From Arachis hypogaea (taxonomy: Eukaryota; Streptophyta; Magnoliopsida; Fabales; Fabaceae): a DNA stretch of 64,000 nucleotides. Location of the stretch: assembly GCF_003086295.3 (NCBI RefSeq), contig NC_092053.1, positions 88,942,745 to 89,006,744 on the forward strand, read 5' to 3'. Positions 42,519 to 53,318 of the stretch are shown here, piece by piece. The notes beneath the pieces are model-generated. The model worked only from the letters and a program-made list of their open reading frames with translations, did not search any database and was not told where the DNA came from. The first letter of the stretch is position 1, and every line of letters begins with the position of its first letter. Both the position numbers and the translations under genes were made by a program.

Positions 42519-43139
42519 GAGGCTTAAAGTTAGTAGAAACCAAATCAACTAACTACTCTAATATATCAACCAAGAATTGACATCAATGACTTAAGGTCAC
42601 CAAAGTCCTCAATTCCAAGCCAAGAGTGAAGAAAAACTAGGTAAATACTAAGCCAAGCATTTTTATCAAACACTTAGAGTACATGAAAATAAAAGCATAT
42701 TAAATTGCAATCAAAATAGAATCTAAAGTTACCAAGTGCAAGAAAACGATAATAACAACTAAAGAAAGCAATAATAACATAGAAACATAAATTTGCGTTA
42801 AATGAAATTAAAGTCAACAAAAGTGTTCATAACATAAAAGTGACAAAATAAAGGAAATAACAAGAGAAATAAAGAAGATCAAGACAAAAGAGCATGAAAA
42901 CATAAAGAAAACTATATTAAAACAAGAATTAAAGACTGAAATTAAAGGAAATTAAACTAAGAAAACCTAAATTCTAGAGAGAAAGGGGAGTTTCTCTCTC
43001 TAGAAAACTAAGACAAAAACATAAAAACCTAAAACTAAGTGCTCCCCCCTTGCCTCCACTTGAATTAGGGTTGAAATAGCTTTAGAAATGAGTTGGATTA
43101 GGTTTTGGGGGCCCAAAATTCGCAGCCAGCGAATTGCAT

Positions 43140-43292
43140 AAATGAGGTCACGTATTGGTACTTGTGCGTATGCACACATGCTGATTTTTCCACGTGCGCA
43201 TGCACACATAAGGTTGTGCGAGTGCACACTTGCTGACTCTCACTTGTGTGTACGCACGCATACTTTTGCGTACGCACACTTGCTGATTTGCT
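43140..43292. repeat. Hairpin words in TE7
   Basis: 'gtgcgtatgcacac', 'gtgcgcatgcacac', 'gtgcgagtgcacac' and 'gcgtacgcacac', spaced about 35-45 bp. Each is a self-complementary GTGCGYATGCAC-type word. About 290-440 nt from the LTR 5' end. Confidence 0.75.
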
Positions 43293-43587
43293 CCAAACTT
43301 TATTTCTTCATGTTTTCTTCACTTTTGCATGCGTTTTCCTCACTTCATCAATCCATATTAGCCTTGTAAACCTGAAAGCGCTCAACAAACACATCAAGGC
43401 ATCAAATGGAATTAAAGTGGATAAAATTTAACAAATAAGGGCCTAAAAAGCATGTTTTCACATTTTGAGCACAATTTATGGAGAATTTACAAAACCAAGC
43501 TATTTCATTGAATAAGTGTAAGAAAAGTTGATAAAATCCACCCAATTAGAGCAAATAAATACCATGAAATGTGGATTTCTCAATGGT

Positions 43588-43802
43588 TTTGAGGTCTTAA
43601 AGAGTTAATCATGCAAAATGGGGAGCCAATGCAAGTGCCTTAATAAGAATTAATAGCGATGATGATGGAGTTTGCAGAGATCCACTGATTCCTTGAGTAA
43701 TCATAAGCACTACATACAAAAATAATTTCAAGTGATAACCAAAGAGGGAAAACAAATACAAAACAAAAAAGGGAAAAGAAAAAAATAATTTACGCATGAA
43801 GT
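43588..43802. other. Unassigned segment between TE7 and TE9
   Basis: About 215 bp, non-coding, A-rich toward the right. Joins 31638 (after removal of TE7) and 57363 (after removal of TE9), so it is probably the 3' untranslated part of TE11. Confidence 0.45.
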
Positions 43803-45109
43803 TGATGCACAGAAACTTGTCTCTCAACAATTTTCCTTCGGCAAGTATACCGAATTTTCGTCAAGTAAAAACTCACAATAGAGTGAGGTCGAATCCCACA
43901 AGGATTGATTGGTCAAGCAACTTTAATTAGAGGAATGTTCTAGTTGAGCGAAGCAGAATTTGATTTGAGGTTTGCAGAAAATTAAATGGCGGGAAAGTAA
44001 ATAGCAGAAAAGGTAAATTACTGGAAATAAAGAGCTGAATGTAAATGGCAGAAAGAAAATTGCAGAATCTTAAATGGGAATGGGGAAGATGCTCATAAAA
44101 GTAAATTGCAGAAATTAAAGAGAATGGGTAAGATCAGAAATGGGGAATTCATTGGGCTTAGGAGATGTTGCATTCTCCGGATCAAGTTCATTTTCAACTC
44201 TTCCTCAATCAATGCGTTCATTGATCTCCTTGGCAATCTTAAGTGATCGAATTACAATTTCTTGTAATTCAATCTCTCAAATCTTGATCAATAGCCAATT
44301 CCTTGGTCAATTGCTCATGAGAAGAGATGAAGTATGGTCACTGATTATACCACATGCATTCCCAAATCAAGTGTTGGTAGAATTATAGTCACCATATCCA
44401 TCCAACCCCAATTTTGTCCAACATGAGAAAGCATTTCTAGCATGATCTCTTCATTCCTCTTCCAAGGTTCAGAAGAGATCCAAGTATGAATAGCTTCTTT
44501 TCCAAGATAACTACCCAATTGGATGAAGATTGAAAGCTTTCTAGTAAAATCAAGAGAAAAGATAGAAGAAGAATAATGAAAACTAATATTGATCCATCGA
44601 ATTACAACAGAGCTCCCTAACCCAATGAAAGGGGTTTAGTTGTTCATAGCTCTGGAAATCGAAAACAAAGATGGAAAATACATTATGAAAAGTAAAACTA
44701 GAAGTGCAGAGAAAGTAAAATTATACAGAGAGTAGTTCTCCAATTTTCAACTCCCCAAAAAGCTCCTTTCTAATTCAAAACTACCCCCATATATACTACT
44801 CTTCTAATCTTCTAGTTGGTTCTTCAAGTATTGGATATGGGCCTTTGGATCTTGAGTTTGAAGCAGTTATCCTCTTCAGTGGGCTTAGCTTTACTTGTAA
44901 AGAGAAAGTGTGAAGTAGGCAGGGTGTTTAGCTCAAGACGTTAGTGGCGTTAACGTTAAGTGAGAGTGTGGGTTAGAGAACGTTGGTGACAATCACCTTT
45001 TTCACTAATGTTCCTAACCCAGGGATGATCCACGTTAACTTCAACGTTAGTGGCACCAATGTGACCACTAACGTTGCCTCTTGGTCCTTCGCATACGTTA
45101 ATGGGACTC

Positions 45110-46594
45110 TGATAAGGCACAGAAGTTGGTGAATTAAAAATTATTAAAATAGTTACGTTGCAAGTATAGTTCTTAACTCACCGAAAATCTGCCTATCAAT
45201 TTAGAAATATGTCACAGAGAGTTTAAATTAAAAATTACTGGGAATTTAAGTCCTAGGTCGTCTCCCAACGAGTTGCAGAAAAGTGTGCTATTTTATTAAT
45301 CAGATGTTTCAAAAAGTTGAGTTAAGTAGGTGGAAAATTAAATTGAGAAAATTCAAATAATATGAATAAAAACCTTGACTGGGAGTTGATTAGTTGGAAT
45401 CTCTATTATTGATGGGATGATTTCAAAATTAATTTATAATTAATGGTTGTTCTGTTTAGTTATCCTTTACTAGTTAAAGGAAAGTCAAACAAGTTGGAAT
45501 GCTAAATCTGTTCACGAGTTGCAACCCACTTAGTTCAAAGGGATTGGTGTTAGTGATTAGATAACAATCCAACAGTTAACCCAATTACAAATTTTCTTTC
45601 AATCCTTCCAACTCAAGAGTTCCTTTCAATCAACTCCCCATCAAGTGAAGAAACTACTCGCTCATTGTAAATAATAAATCCATAACATATGAAAGAGAAT
45701 TAAAAGAAGACATGATTATTGGAATGGAAAATAAATTAAAATGGAAGAAATAATCCTTGTATTAAATAATCATGAAAGTATTCAGATGACAAAATTAAAC
45801 AAAGCAAGGAACATGGAAGAATAAAACCAAGTTAAGAGAACGAACTAGAATGACGAAGTCTTGATGAGGAAATAACTCTTCTCAATGTTCCAATGCTAAG
45901 ACCAATTAAAAATTAAAATTCTAAAACCTAGAGAGAAAAAAAACCTAAAGGAGTAAAACTAGATCTAAAATTCCCAACTGTGTAGAATGAATGTTGTCTT
46001 TTGTTTCTGCATATTCTCTGGCTCTAGTCTGCTGTTCCGGGCCAAAAACTGGGTCGAAATAAGGTCCAAAATTGCCCCTAGCGAATTCTGCAGATTATGC
46101 AGATCGCACATGTCACGCGATCGCGTCATCCATGCGGACGCGTCATTCGCACTTTTCCTTGCCACGCGTTCGCATCGTCCACGCTACCGCGTCGCTTGAG
46201 CTTTTCCAATCCGCGCGGCCGTGTGAGTCATGCGGCCGCGTCACTGCGATTTGCTCTCCTTTGCGCGGTCGCGTGAGCCATGCGACCGCGTCACTTCTCG
46301 CTGGTTATCTCCTCAAATTCTTGTGTTCCTTCCATTTTTGCTAGCTTCCTTTCCAATCTCCAACTCATTCATTCCTTATAAAGTCTGAAACACTCAACAC
46401 ACAGATCACGACATCGAATGGAATAAAGGAGAATTAAAAATACATAATTAAAGTCTCTAGGAAGCAGTTTTCAAACATGTTATAAATTCAGGAAGGAATT
46501 ATAATTTCATGCTAATTTAATGAATAAGTGGGTAAGGATCATGATAAAACCACACAATTAAACACAATATAAACCATAAAATAGTGGTTTATCA
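45110..46594 (-). mobile_element. TE10: solo LTR (TE4-like type), 1485 bp
   Basis: TGATAAGGC start, TTTATCA end, GACTC duplications at 45105-45109 and 46595-46599. Its minus-strand start (TGATAAACCACTATTTTATG) relates it to the TE4 LTR. It carries its own CG-rich hairpins at 46090-46300. Confidence 0.92.
46090..46300. repeat. Hairpin array in TE10
   Basis: Repeated 'gcgcggtcgcgtgagccatg' / 'cgaccgcgtcac' words, for example 46214-46247 and 46263-46295, where GCGGTCGCG and CGCGACCGC-type arms pair. Very CG-rich in AT-rich surroundings. Confidence 0.78.
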
Positions 46595-46609
46595 GACTCA
46601 CCTTTTCCA

Positions 46610-47390
46610 ATGACGTTGAGAGTCCTCCCTTCCCCCTACGTTAGAGTCCACGTTAACTTAGTTAACGTGGCTCTTAACGTAGGCTTGCCAATCCTTCGAG
46701 AACGTTAGTGACACTTACCTTTGTCACTAACGTTCCAAGATGCCCCTACTTCCCACGTTAGAGTCCACGTTAACTAGGTTAACGTGGCTTCTAACGTGGT
46801 GTTGATAGCCATCTCCAACGTTAGTGACAAAGGTGAGTGTCACTAACGTTGGCTCATCATGTCCTTTATCCACGTTAGCTTCCACGTTAACTAAGTTAAC
46901 GTTGGAGCTAACGTTGCTCATAGTGGCTTGTGGTGGTACATCCCAACGTTAGTGACAAAGGTAAGTGTCACTAACGTTAGCGATCACTTGCTTTCTCCAC
47001 GTTAGCTTCCACGTTAACTAAGTTAACGTGGCAACTAACGTGGCTTATTGTGGCTTGGCTAACGTTAGTGACAAAGGTGAGTGTCACTAACGTTGGCTTC
47101 TCTTTTGCTTCCCAACGTTAGAGTCCACGTTAACTGAGTTAACGTGGCTCTTAACGTGGCCACTTATGAGCTTGGTCCAACGTTAGTGACAAAGGTGAGT
47201 GTCACTAACGTTGGCCTTATTTCTTTCTTCCACGTTAGAGTTCACGTTAACTTAGTTAACGTGACTCTTAACGTGGGCTATTTTGGCTTTTGAGGACGTT
47301 ATTGGCGATTACTTTTCTCATTAGGGTTGCAAGCTAGCTCCCATTCCACGTTAGTGGTCACATTAGTTAGACTAACGTGGCTGCTAACGT
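46610..47390. repeat. Alternating two-type hairpin array in TE9 3' LTR
   Basis: Type 1: nested CCACGTTAAC TAA GTTAACGTGG inside an outer CCACGTTAG ... CTAACGTGG stem. Type 2: CAACGTTAGTGACA ... TGTCACTAACGTTG. They alternate with a period of roughly 110 bp about six times. A copy is in the 5' LTR (56120-57090). Confidence 0.9.
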
Positions 47391-47655
47391 GGTTCTTCCT
47401 TGCTTCCTTTGTCCTTAAATCAAACAATAAAGTGCATCAAAGTTCTAATCCAAGTCATGAGACATGCATCATCCAATTTGTCATATAATTCATGCAAAAT
47501 TCTCATAAAATCATGTAAAGTGCACCATGTTTGCTTGAATCAAGATGTAAGTGAAATTTTACCCAAAATTTGCTTATTTCCTAAGAAAATGCATGAAACT
47601 ACCCTAAAACAGTAAAGAAAAAGTCAGTGAAACTGGCCAAAATGCCCTGGCATCA

Positions 47656-47692
47656 CAACACCAAACTTAAAGCTTGCTTGTTCCTAAGCAAG
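47656..47692 (-). other. 3'-LTR-proximal hairpin and tract (TE9)
   Basis: 7-bp perfect stem plus a G-T pair, loop GGAA on the coding strand, followed by CTTTAAGTTTGGTGTTG up to the LTR. Confidence 0.8.
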
Positions 47693-49250
47693 TACTGGAA
47701 CAAGAGAATGATGAATGGAATGCCAAGAGGAATGAGTCATTATTGTGGAAGTCATGTCCTTGGTTTTATGGTGGTTTCATGCATAGCAACTTAGGTTCAT
47801 TCCTTCACTGAATTTCAGACCTTTATCATGTCCTAGAATACTCACTTGATTGCATCCCATGAGACTTTTATTCATTGATCCTTTTTGTTATTTCAGGGCT
47901 TGTTTGTGTTCTTAGACTAGGTGCTCTGTGAGGGGGCGACTCTTTAAGATAAGCTTTCAGCCAGTACTCCCGAACCAGTTGGTTCAAGGTGCTAGGTGTT
48001 AAGACACCCCTAAGGACTTACTCCCTCAAGTCTCTTTCCCCCGTACATACACACCACAGGCACATGGTTTGTTATTTTCTTTCTTGAGACCTTGGTGTCC
48101 AGCACCTCTTTGGGTTACTAAGCGTTCTGTAGCAAAGATTACTCTTGATAGTGGACTTTCAGCTGATAATCCCGGGTTAGTTAACCCAAGTTACCAGGTG
48201 ATAAGGTACCCCTAAGAGCTTATTCATCCAAGTAAATCCCTTACACAGGAACACCACAGACACTTCCCTCAAGATTCAAACCCTTGGTGCCTAGCCTTAT
48301 TTCTTACTCTTTTTCTTTTATTCTTAACTTTCATTTTTCTTTCCCTTTTCTTTTATTGGGATCTTGTTATTTGGCTAGTCTCATGGGGTGTGTTTCAAGC
48401 ATATGATTCAGGATAGATAGTTGCCTTCCCACCTTATTGGTGAACCAACTTAGCTAATCTATTATCACACCATAAAATTAGGAACTTACTCCACAACTTG
48501 AACTCCCCTCTGGTCTTTGATAACACACATTCTCTTTTTATTTGATTAAAAAGGAGACAAGCATACAAGTAGGCAAGGTGAAGATGCAGCAGGTATCGTG
48601 GACAGCACACATATGACAAAAGCAAAACAAACATTAAACTACAATGATTTAAACTAATGAGTAACTATTAATCAAGGTCCTTCGGACTTCCAATTCTTAG
48701 CATTTCAAGTATATGGAGTTAAGTAACAACACAACCTTCTGGTGATGGTTTCTAGCTGTCCCCTTGTTGTCCTCATCCATAATTTTTGCTCCTTCACTTC
48801 CTTAGATGATGGTGCACCATTTCCTCAGAAGGTTCCTGCAAAGTTATTGGAAGTTGCTTGTTCCTAAAGCACTTGAGAAATAGTTAGCTCGCATGTATGC
48901 TTGTGAATTTATGAACTTAATTTGGTGTGTGAACACCAAACTTAGTTCCTTGCCTAGTAGACAGATTGCATACTTGCAGAGAGCCTCATAGGTTGTTACT
49001 AACACAAACAACTATTGACTAAAGACTAAACTCCTACTAAGTGGTTCCCTTGATTGGTTGGAGCTAGCAGTTGGCCATTGGAGTGTAGTGTGATTCTAAC
49101 TAATATCTTTGGTGGAACACCAAACTTAGAATCACACTTTCACTCTTGGATTTGTTTTGGTGTGGAACACCAAACTTAGATCCTCACAATATAGGGGAAA
49201 CAACTTGTGATCTTTATTGAAATGACAATGAAAAAAGAAACTACCTCAAG
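47656..49250 (-). other. TE9 3' untranslated region
   Basis: Non-coding. The hairpin CTTGCTTGTTCCTAAGCAAG (47673-47692) and minus-strand CTTTAAGTTTGGTGTTG lie next to the LTR. Two diverged copies of a ~150-bp block (47910-48067, 48106-48268); the second has GGGTTAGTTAACCC. Three minus-strand AAGTTTGGTGTTC words are near 48935, 49118 and 49168. No ORF2. Confidence 0.7.
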
Positions 49251-49280
49251 TTGGGTTGCCTCCCAACAAAGCGCTATTTT
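49251..49280 (-). other. Conserved post-polyprotein block (TE9)
   Basis: Plus strand TTGGGTTGCCTCCCAACA then AAGCGCT; reverse complement of the TE1/TE2 block. Lies within 60 bases of the integrase stop. Confidence 0.78.
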
Positions 49281-49307
49281 AGCGTCGCTAGCTCGACGAT
49301 TCCTCCA

Positions 49308-50105
49308 TTACTTGAGAAGATACTTCACTTTGGGGTTTTTCCCCATGTTGCCCATATAGTATTTGAGCCTTTGTCCGTTCACAGTAAAAGTCCTCTCCGA
49401 ACTCTCATCCATGATTTCTATGTGTCCATATGGCGAGACTTTTGTGACAAGAAAGGGTCCTGACCACCTTGATTTGAGTTTTCCTGGGAACAATCTCAAT
49501 TTGGAGTTGTAGAGGAGTACTTGCTGCCCCTTTGCGAAACTCCTGGGTGCCAGATGGAAGTCATGTCTCCTCTTCGCCTTTTCTTTATAAATCTTGGCAT
49601 TTTCATAAGCTTCAGATCTGAATTCCTCCATCTCTTGCAGCTGCAGAATCCTCTTTGCACCAGCAGTAATGTTGTCAAAATTTAGTATCTTGAGAGCCCA
49701 GAGGGCTTTGTGTTCCAGCTCTAGTCGTAAGTGACAAGCTTTCCCATACACCAGTTGATATGGGGACATCCCGAGTGGTGTTTTGAATGCTGTTCTATAT
49801 GCCCAAAGAGCATCATCCAGCTTCTTCGACCAATCCTTTCTTGATGCTCCTACAGTCTTTTCCAAAATCCTTTTTAGCTCTCTGTTAGATATCTCAGTCT
49901 GCCCACTTGTTTGGGGGTGGTAAGGCGTGGCAACCTTGTGTTTCACTCCGTATCGTAGGAGAAGAGCTTCTAGTGGTCTGTTACAAAAGTGGCTCCCTCC
50001 ATCACTGATGAGTGCTCGTGGGACTCCAAACTGGCTAAAGATATTCTTCCTGAGGAAGTTCATGACCACCTTGTTATCATTTGTTGGGGTTGCAATAGCC
50101 TCCAC
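49308..50105 (-). pseudogene. IN: TE9 integrase core and C-terminus
   Basis: Reads on from 50109-50888 after a TAG at 50109-50111. [20 protein letters not shown] carries the second catalytic Asp and [10 protein letters not shown] the Glu of the DDE triad. [19 protein letters not shown] and [20 protein letters not shown] follow, then the C-terminal [39 protein letters not shown] and [16 protein letters not shown]. The integrase would insert the DNA copy in the nucleus and leave the 5-bp duplications seen here. Dead because of the upstream stop. Confidence 0.92.
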
Positions 50106-50108
50106 CCA

Positions 50109-50888
50109 CTAGGAAACATAGTCCACTGCCACCAAAATGTACTTGTTTGAATATGAGTTTGGGAATGGTCCCATGAAATCGATTCCCCATACATCAAATA
50201 GTTCCAGTTCTAAGATGAAATTTTGTGGCATCTCATTTCTTCTGGGCAAGTTTTCATCTCTTTGGCATTCATTGCAGTTCTTTACTAGTTCCTTGGCATC
50301 CTTGAAAAAGGTGGGCCAAAAGAATCCACTTTGTAACACCTTGGCTGCAGTTCTGTCCCCTCCAAAATGGCCTCCATAGCACGAGCCGTGGCAATTCCAC
50401 AAGACCACTCGTCCTTCTTCTTCTGAAACACATCTTCTCAGGATTCCATCTGAACACTTCTTGAAGAGATATGGCTCATCCCAGACAAAATATTTTGCAT
50501 CATTTATGAGCTTTCTTTTTTGATGTTTGTTGATCTCTGGAGGTAGAGCCCCAGTTGCCTTGAAGTTGGCAATGTCTGCAAACCATGGTGCTTTGTGAAC
50601 TGTCATCAACTGCTCATCAGGAAAGAGCTCATTTACACTTGTATCATGTGCTCCACCTTTATCATGAGGGATTCTGGATAGGTGATCTGCTACCTTGTTC
50701 TCCACTCCTTTCTTGTCTCTAATTTCAATGTTGAACTCCTGCAATAATAAGATCCACCTTATTAGTCTTGGTTTTGATTCTTGCTTGGCAAAAAAATATT
50801 TAAATGCTGTGTGATCTGTGAAAACAATCACTTTAGCACCAATGAGGTATGATCTAAGCTTGTCAAATGCAAATACTATTGCTAGCAA
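50109..50888 (-). pseudogene. RH-IN: TE9 RNase H end and integrase N-terminus
   Basis: [20 protein letters not shown] and [10 protein letters not shown] end the RNase H region. [20 protein letters not shown] leads to the integrase HHCC zinc finger ([15 protein letters not shown] ... NCNECQRDE), then [11 protein letters not shown] with the first catalytic Asp. Ends at a TAG (50109-50111) in 'VDYVS-WVEA'. Frame unchanged from RT. Confidence 0.92.
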
Positions 50889-50915
50889 CTCTTTTTCAGT
50901 AGTGGTATAATTTCT

Positions 50916-51701
50916 TTAAGTGTCATTGAGGACTTTGCTAGCAAAGTAGATCACATGGACTAAGTTATCTTTCCTCTGCCCTAACACGACCCCAACTGCA
51001 AAATCAGATGCATCACACATCAATTCAAAAGGTAAGTTCCAATCAGGTGGGGAAATGATAGGGGCAGAGGACAGCCTCTGTTTCAAATTTTTGAATGCTA
51101 GCATGCATTTTTCATCGAAGACAAACGGTGTATCAAATACAAGGAGATTGCTTAAGGGCTTGGCTGCTATCTTTGAAAAATCTTTAATAAACCTCCTGTA
51201 AAAGCCAGCATGCCCTAAAAAACTCCTAATTGCCTTGACATCACTGGGTGGGAGAAGTTTTTCAATAAGTTCCACCTTAGCTCTGTCAACCTCAATGCCT
51301 TGGTTAGAAACCTTATGGCCAAGGACTATTCCTTTAGTTACCATAAAGTGACATTTCTCCCAGTTCAGGACCATATTGGTCTCTTGGCACCTTTTCAATA
51401 CCAAGGCTAGGTGATTTAAGCAACTAGGAAAGGAATCTCCGAAGACCGAAAAATCATCCATAAAGACTTCAATGAATTTCTCTATCATATCCGAGAAGAT
51501 AGATAGCATGCAGCGTTGGAAAGTTGCAGGCGCATTACATAGCCCAAATGGCATGTGCCTGTAAGCAAACACTCCATATGGGCAAGTAAATGAGGTTTTC
51601 TCTTGGTCTCTAGGATCAACCATTATTTGGTTATATCTTGAATAACCGTCGAGAAAATAATAGTATGAGTGTCCTGCGAGTCTTTCCAACATCTGATCCA
51701 T
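50916..51701 (-). pseudogene. RT: TE9 reverse transcriptase, main part
   Basis: MDQMLERLAGHSYYYFLDGY, NQIMVDPRDQEKTSFTCPYG, MPFGLCNAPATFQRCMLSI, the catalytic FMDDFSVFG (Asp codons 51453-51458), ALVLKRCQETNMVLNWEKCH and IRSFLGHAGFYRRFIKDFSK. FELMCDASDFAVGVVLGQR starts RNase H. It ends at a TAA (50916-50918) where glutamine is usual, a C-to-T type change. Confidence 0.93.
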
Positions 51702-51749
51702 GAATGGAAGGAGGAAATGATCTTTTCGTGTAGCTTCATTTAGCTTTCT

Positions 51750-52598
51750 CTAGTCTATGCACATCCGCCATCCTGTGACAGTCCTGGTGGGGATTAGTTC
51801 GTTCCTCTCATTGGAAACTACAATGATTCCTCCCTTTTTCGGAACAACATGCACGGGGCTGACCCAGGGGCTGTCTGAGATCAGGTAGATTACCCCTCGC
51901 TGCCACAACTTCATAACTTCCTTCTGTACCACTTTCTTCATGATTGGGTTCAGCCTCCTTTGGGATTGGATGGATGGTTTGGCATCATCTTCCAACAGTA
52001 TTTTATGCATGCATATGGCCGAACTGATCCCTTTTAGGTCAGCGAGGGTCCATCCAATGGCATCTTTATGCCTTCGCAACACTTGGAGCAGTTCATTCTC
52101 TTGATCTTGGCTGAGGGATGAGTTTATGATCACTGGGTAGCTTTCATTCTCGCCTAAGTATGCATATTTGAGAGTGGGTGGCAGTGCTTTGAGTTCAAGT
52201 TTGGGTGCTTCTAACTTTTCATTCTCTTCCTTTGGTGTACCTTGTATATGAATCTCTGCTGTTGCAACCTCTTCACTAGACGTTGACTCCTCCTCTGTTA
52301 ACCTTTCAGGTTCTTCTTCTTCAAAGCTCTCCTGCACTGCATCTTCCAGTGAGTCCAACCTCATACATTCTCCCAATTGTTCTGGCGGGTAACTCATGGC
52401 CTTGAACACATTGAATGTCATCTTTTTATTGTGTAATCTTAAGGTGAGGTCACCTTTTTGGACATCAATGACAGCTCCAGCAGTAGCTAAGAACGGTCTT
52501 CCCAGGATGATAGAGGCCTTGGCTTCCTCCTGTATGTCCAACACCACAAAGTCTGCTGGGAAGATGAAATCCCCCACCTTCACCAGCAAATCTTCCAC
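51750..52598 (-). pseudogene. PR-RT: TE9 protease end and RT N-terminus
   Basis: MEDLLVKVGDFIFPADFVVL, ILGRPFLATAGAVIDVQKGD, a glutamate-rich linker, then LPPTLKYAYLGENESYP, IGWTLADLKGISSAICMHKI, RRLNPIMKKVVQKEV, SDSPWVSPVHVVPKKGG and GWRMCID. It ends at TAG 51750-51752 where Tyr is expected. The retropepsin aspartate (CDLGAS, codon 52722-52724) lies just upstream in the same frame, in the stretch 52599-52811 set off by a TAA at 52635-52637 and a TAG at 52812. Confidence 0.9.
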
Positions 52599-53318
52599 TA
52601 CACCATGAGGGAACTTGAACGATCGGTCTGCCAGTTATAGGGCCATTTTCGTTGGCTTAGCCTCCTCGATTTTCATTTTTCTCATCATAGCTACTGACAT
52701 CAGATTCATGCTGGCTCCTAAGTCACATAGAGCCTTCTCCACTGTGATTTCCCCTATAATACAAGGGATCTGGAAACTCCCAGGATCCTTCAATTTTTGG
52801 AGAAGTTTATGCTAAATGATAGCACTACATTCTTCTGTTAGTATCACAGTTTCGTTGCTCTTCCAACTTCTCTTCTTAGTCATCAATTCCTTCAAGAACT
52901 TGGCATAGAGCGGCATTTGCTCTATTGCTTTAGCAAATGGTATGTTAATCTGTAATTTTTTGAAGATTTCCAAAAATCTAGAGAACTGGCTGTCATCCCC
53001 CTTCTTCTTCAATTGTTGAGGATATGGGACTTTGGGAACATATGGCTTCAGCTCTCCTTCCTTTTGATGTGAGTTGGAGGTTGGGACTTGAACTTCATCT
53101 TGTTTCTCCTTCTGTCCAACCGAATCTTTCTCTTGTGGTTGCTTGGGAGTCTCCTTCAATTCCTTTCCACTTCTGAGGGTGATAGCCTGACACTCCTCCC
53201 TTTGGTTTGAGTCTGCATCGCTGCGAGGGTTGTGGCTGGAAATTTGCTTGAATAGGCATCCAATTTGTGTCTCAAGTTTCTTGATGGCAGCATCTTGATT
53301 CTGCATATTGGACTGCAC
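52599..53318 (-). pseudogene. gag-PR: TE9 gag end and protease active site
   Basis: MQSNMQNQDAAIKKLETQIG, ECQAITLRSGKEL (end-of-gag motif), PYPQQLKKKGDDSQFSRFLE, IPFAKAIEQMPLYAKFLKEL and VILTEECSAII. Then TAG (52812-52814), 'HKLLQKLKDPGSFQIPC' and the retropepsin motif ALCDLGASMNLM before TAA 52635-52637. Both stops replace glutamine codons. Same frame as pol. Confidence 0.88.

Larger units (their letters stand above)
31639..43582 (-). mobile_element. TE7: solo LTR split by TE8 (1571 bp without insert)
   Basis: Parts 31639-32150 and 42524-43582. Starts TGATAATGAG and ends TTTCTCA on the plus strand. ATGGT duplications lie at 31634-31638 and 43583-43587. Read on the minus strand its first 200 bp match the TE4 LTR start ('caatgaaatagcttggtttt'), so it is a TE4-like family in the minus orientation. 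Confidence 0.88.
43803..47655 (-). repeat. TE9 3' LTR, split by TE10
   Basis: LTR sequence 43803-45109 and 46600-47655. TATA-like ATATATA at 44789-44795. Hairpin array 46610-47390. Confidence 0.92.

Noticed and set aside
46610..47390. CRISPR-like regular palindromic repeats
   Set aside because: The units are hairpins without unique spacers, lie within a plant LTR and occur in both LTR copies; no cas-like genes.
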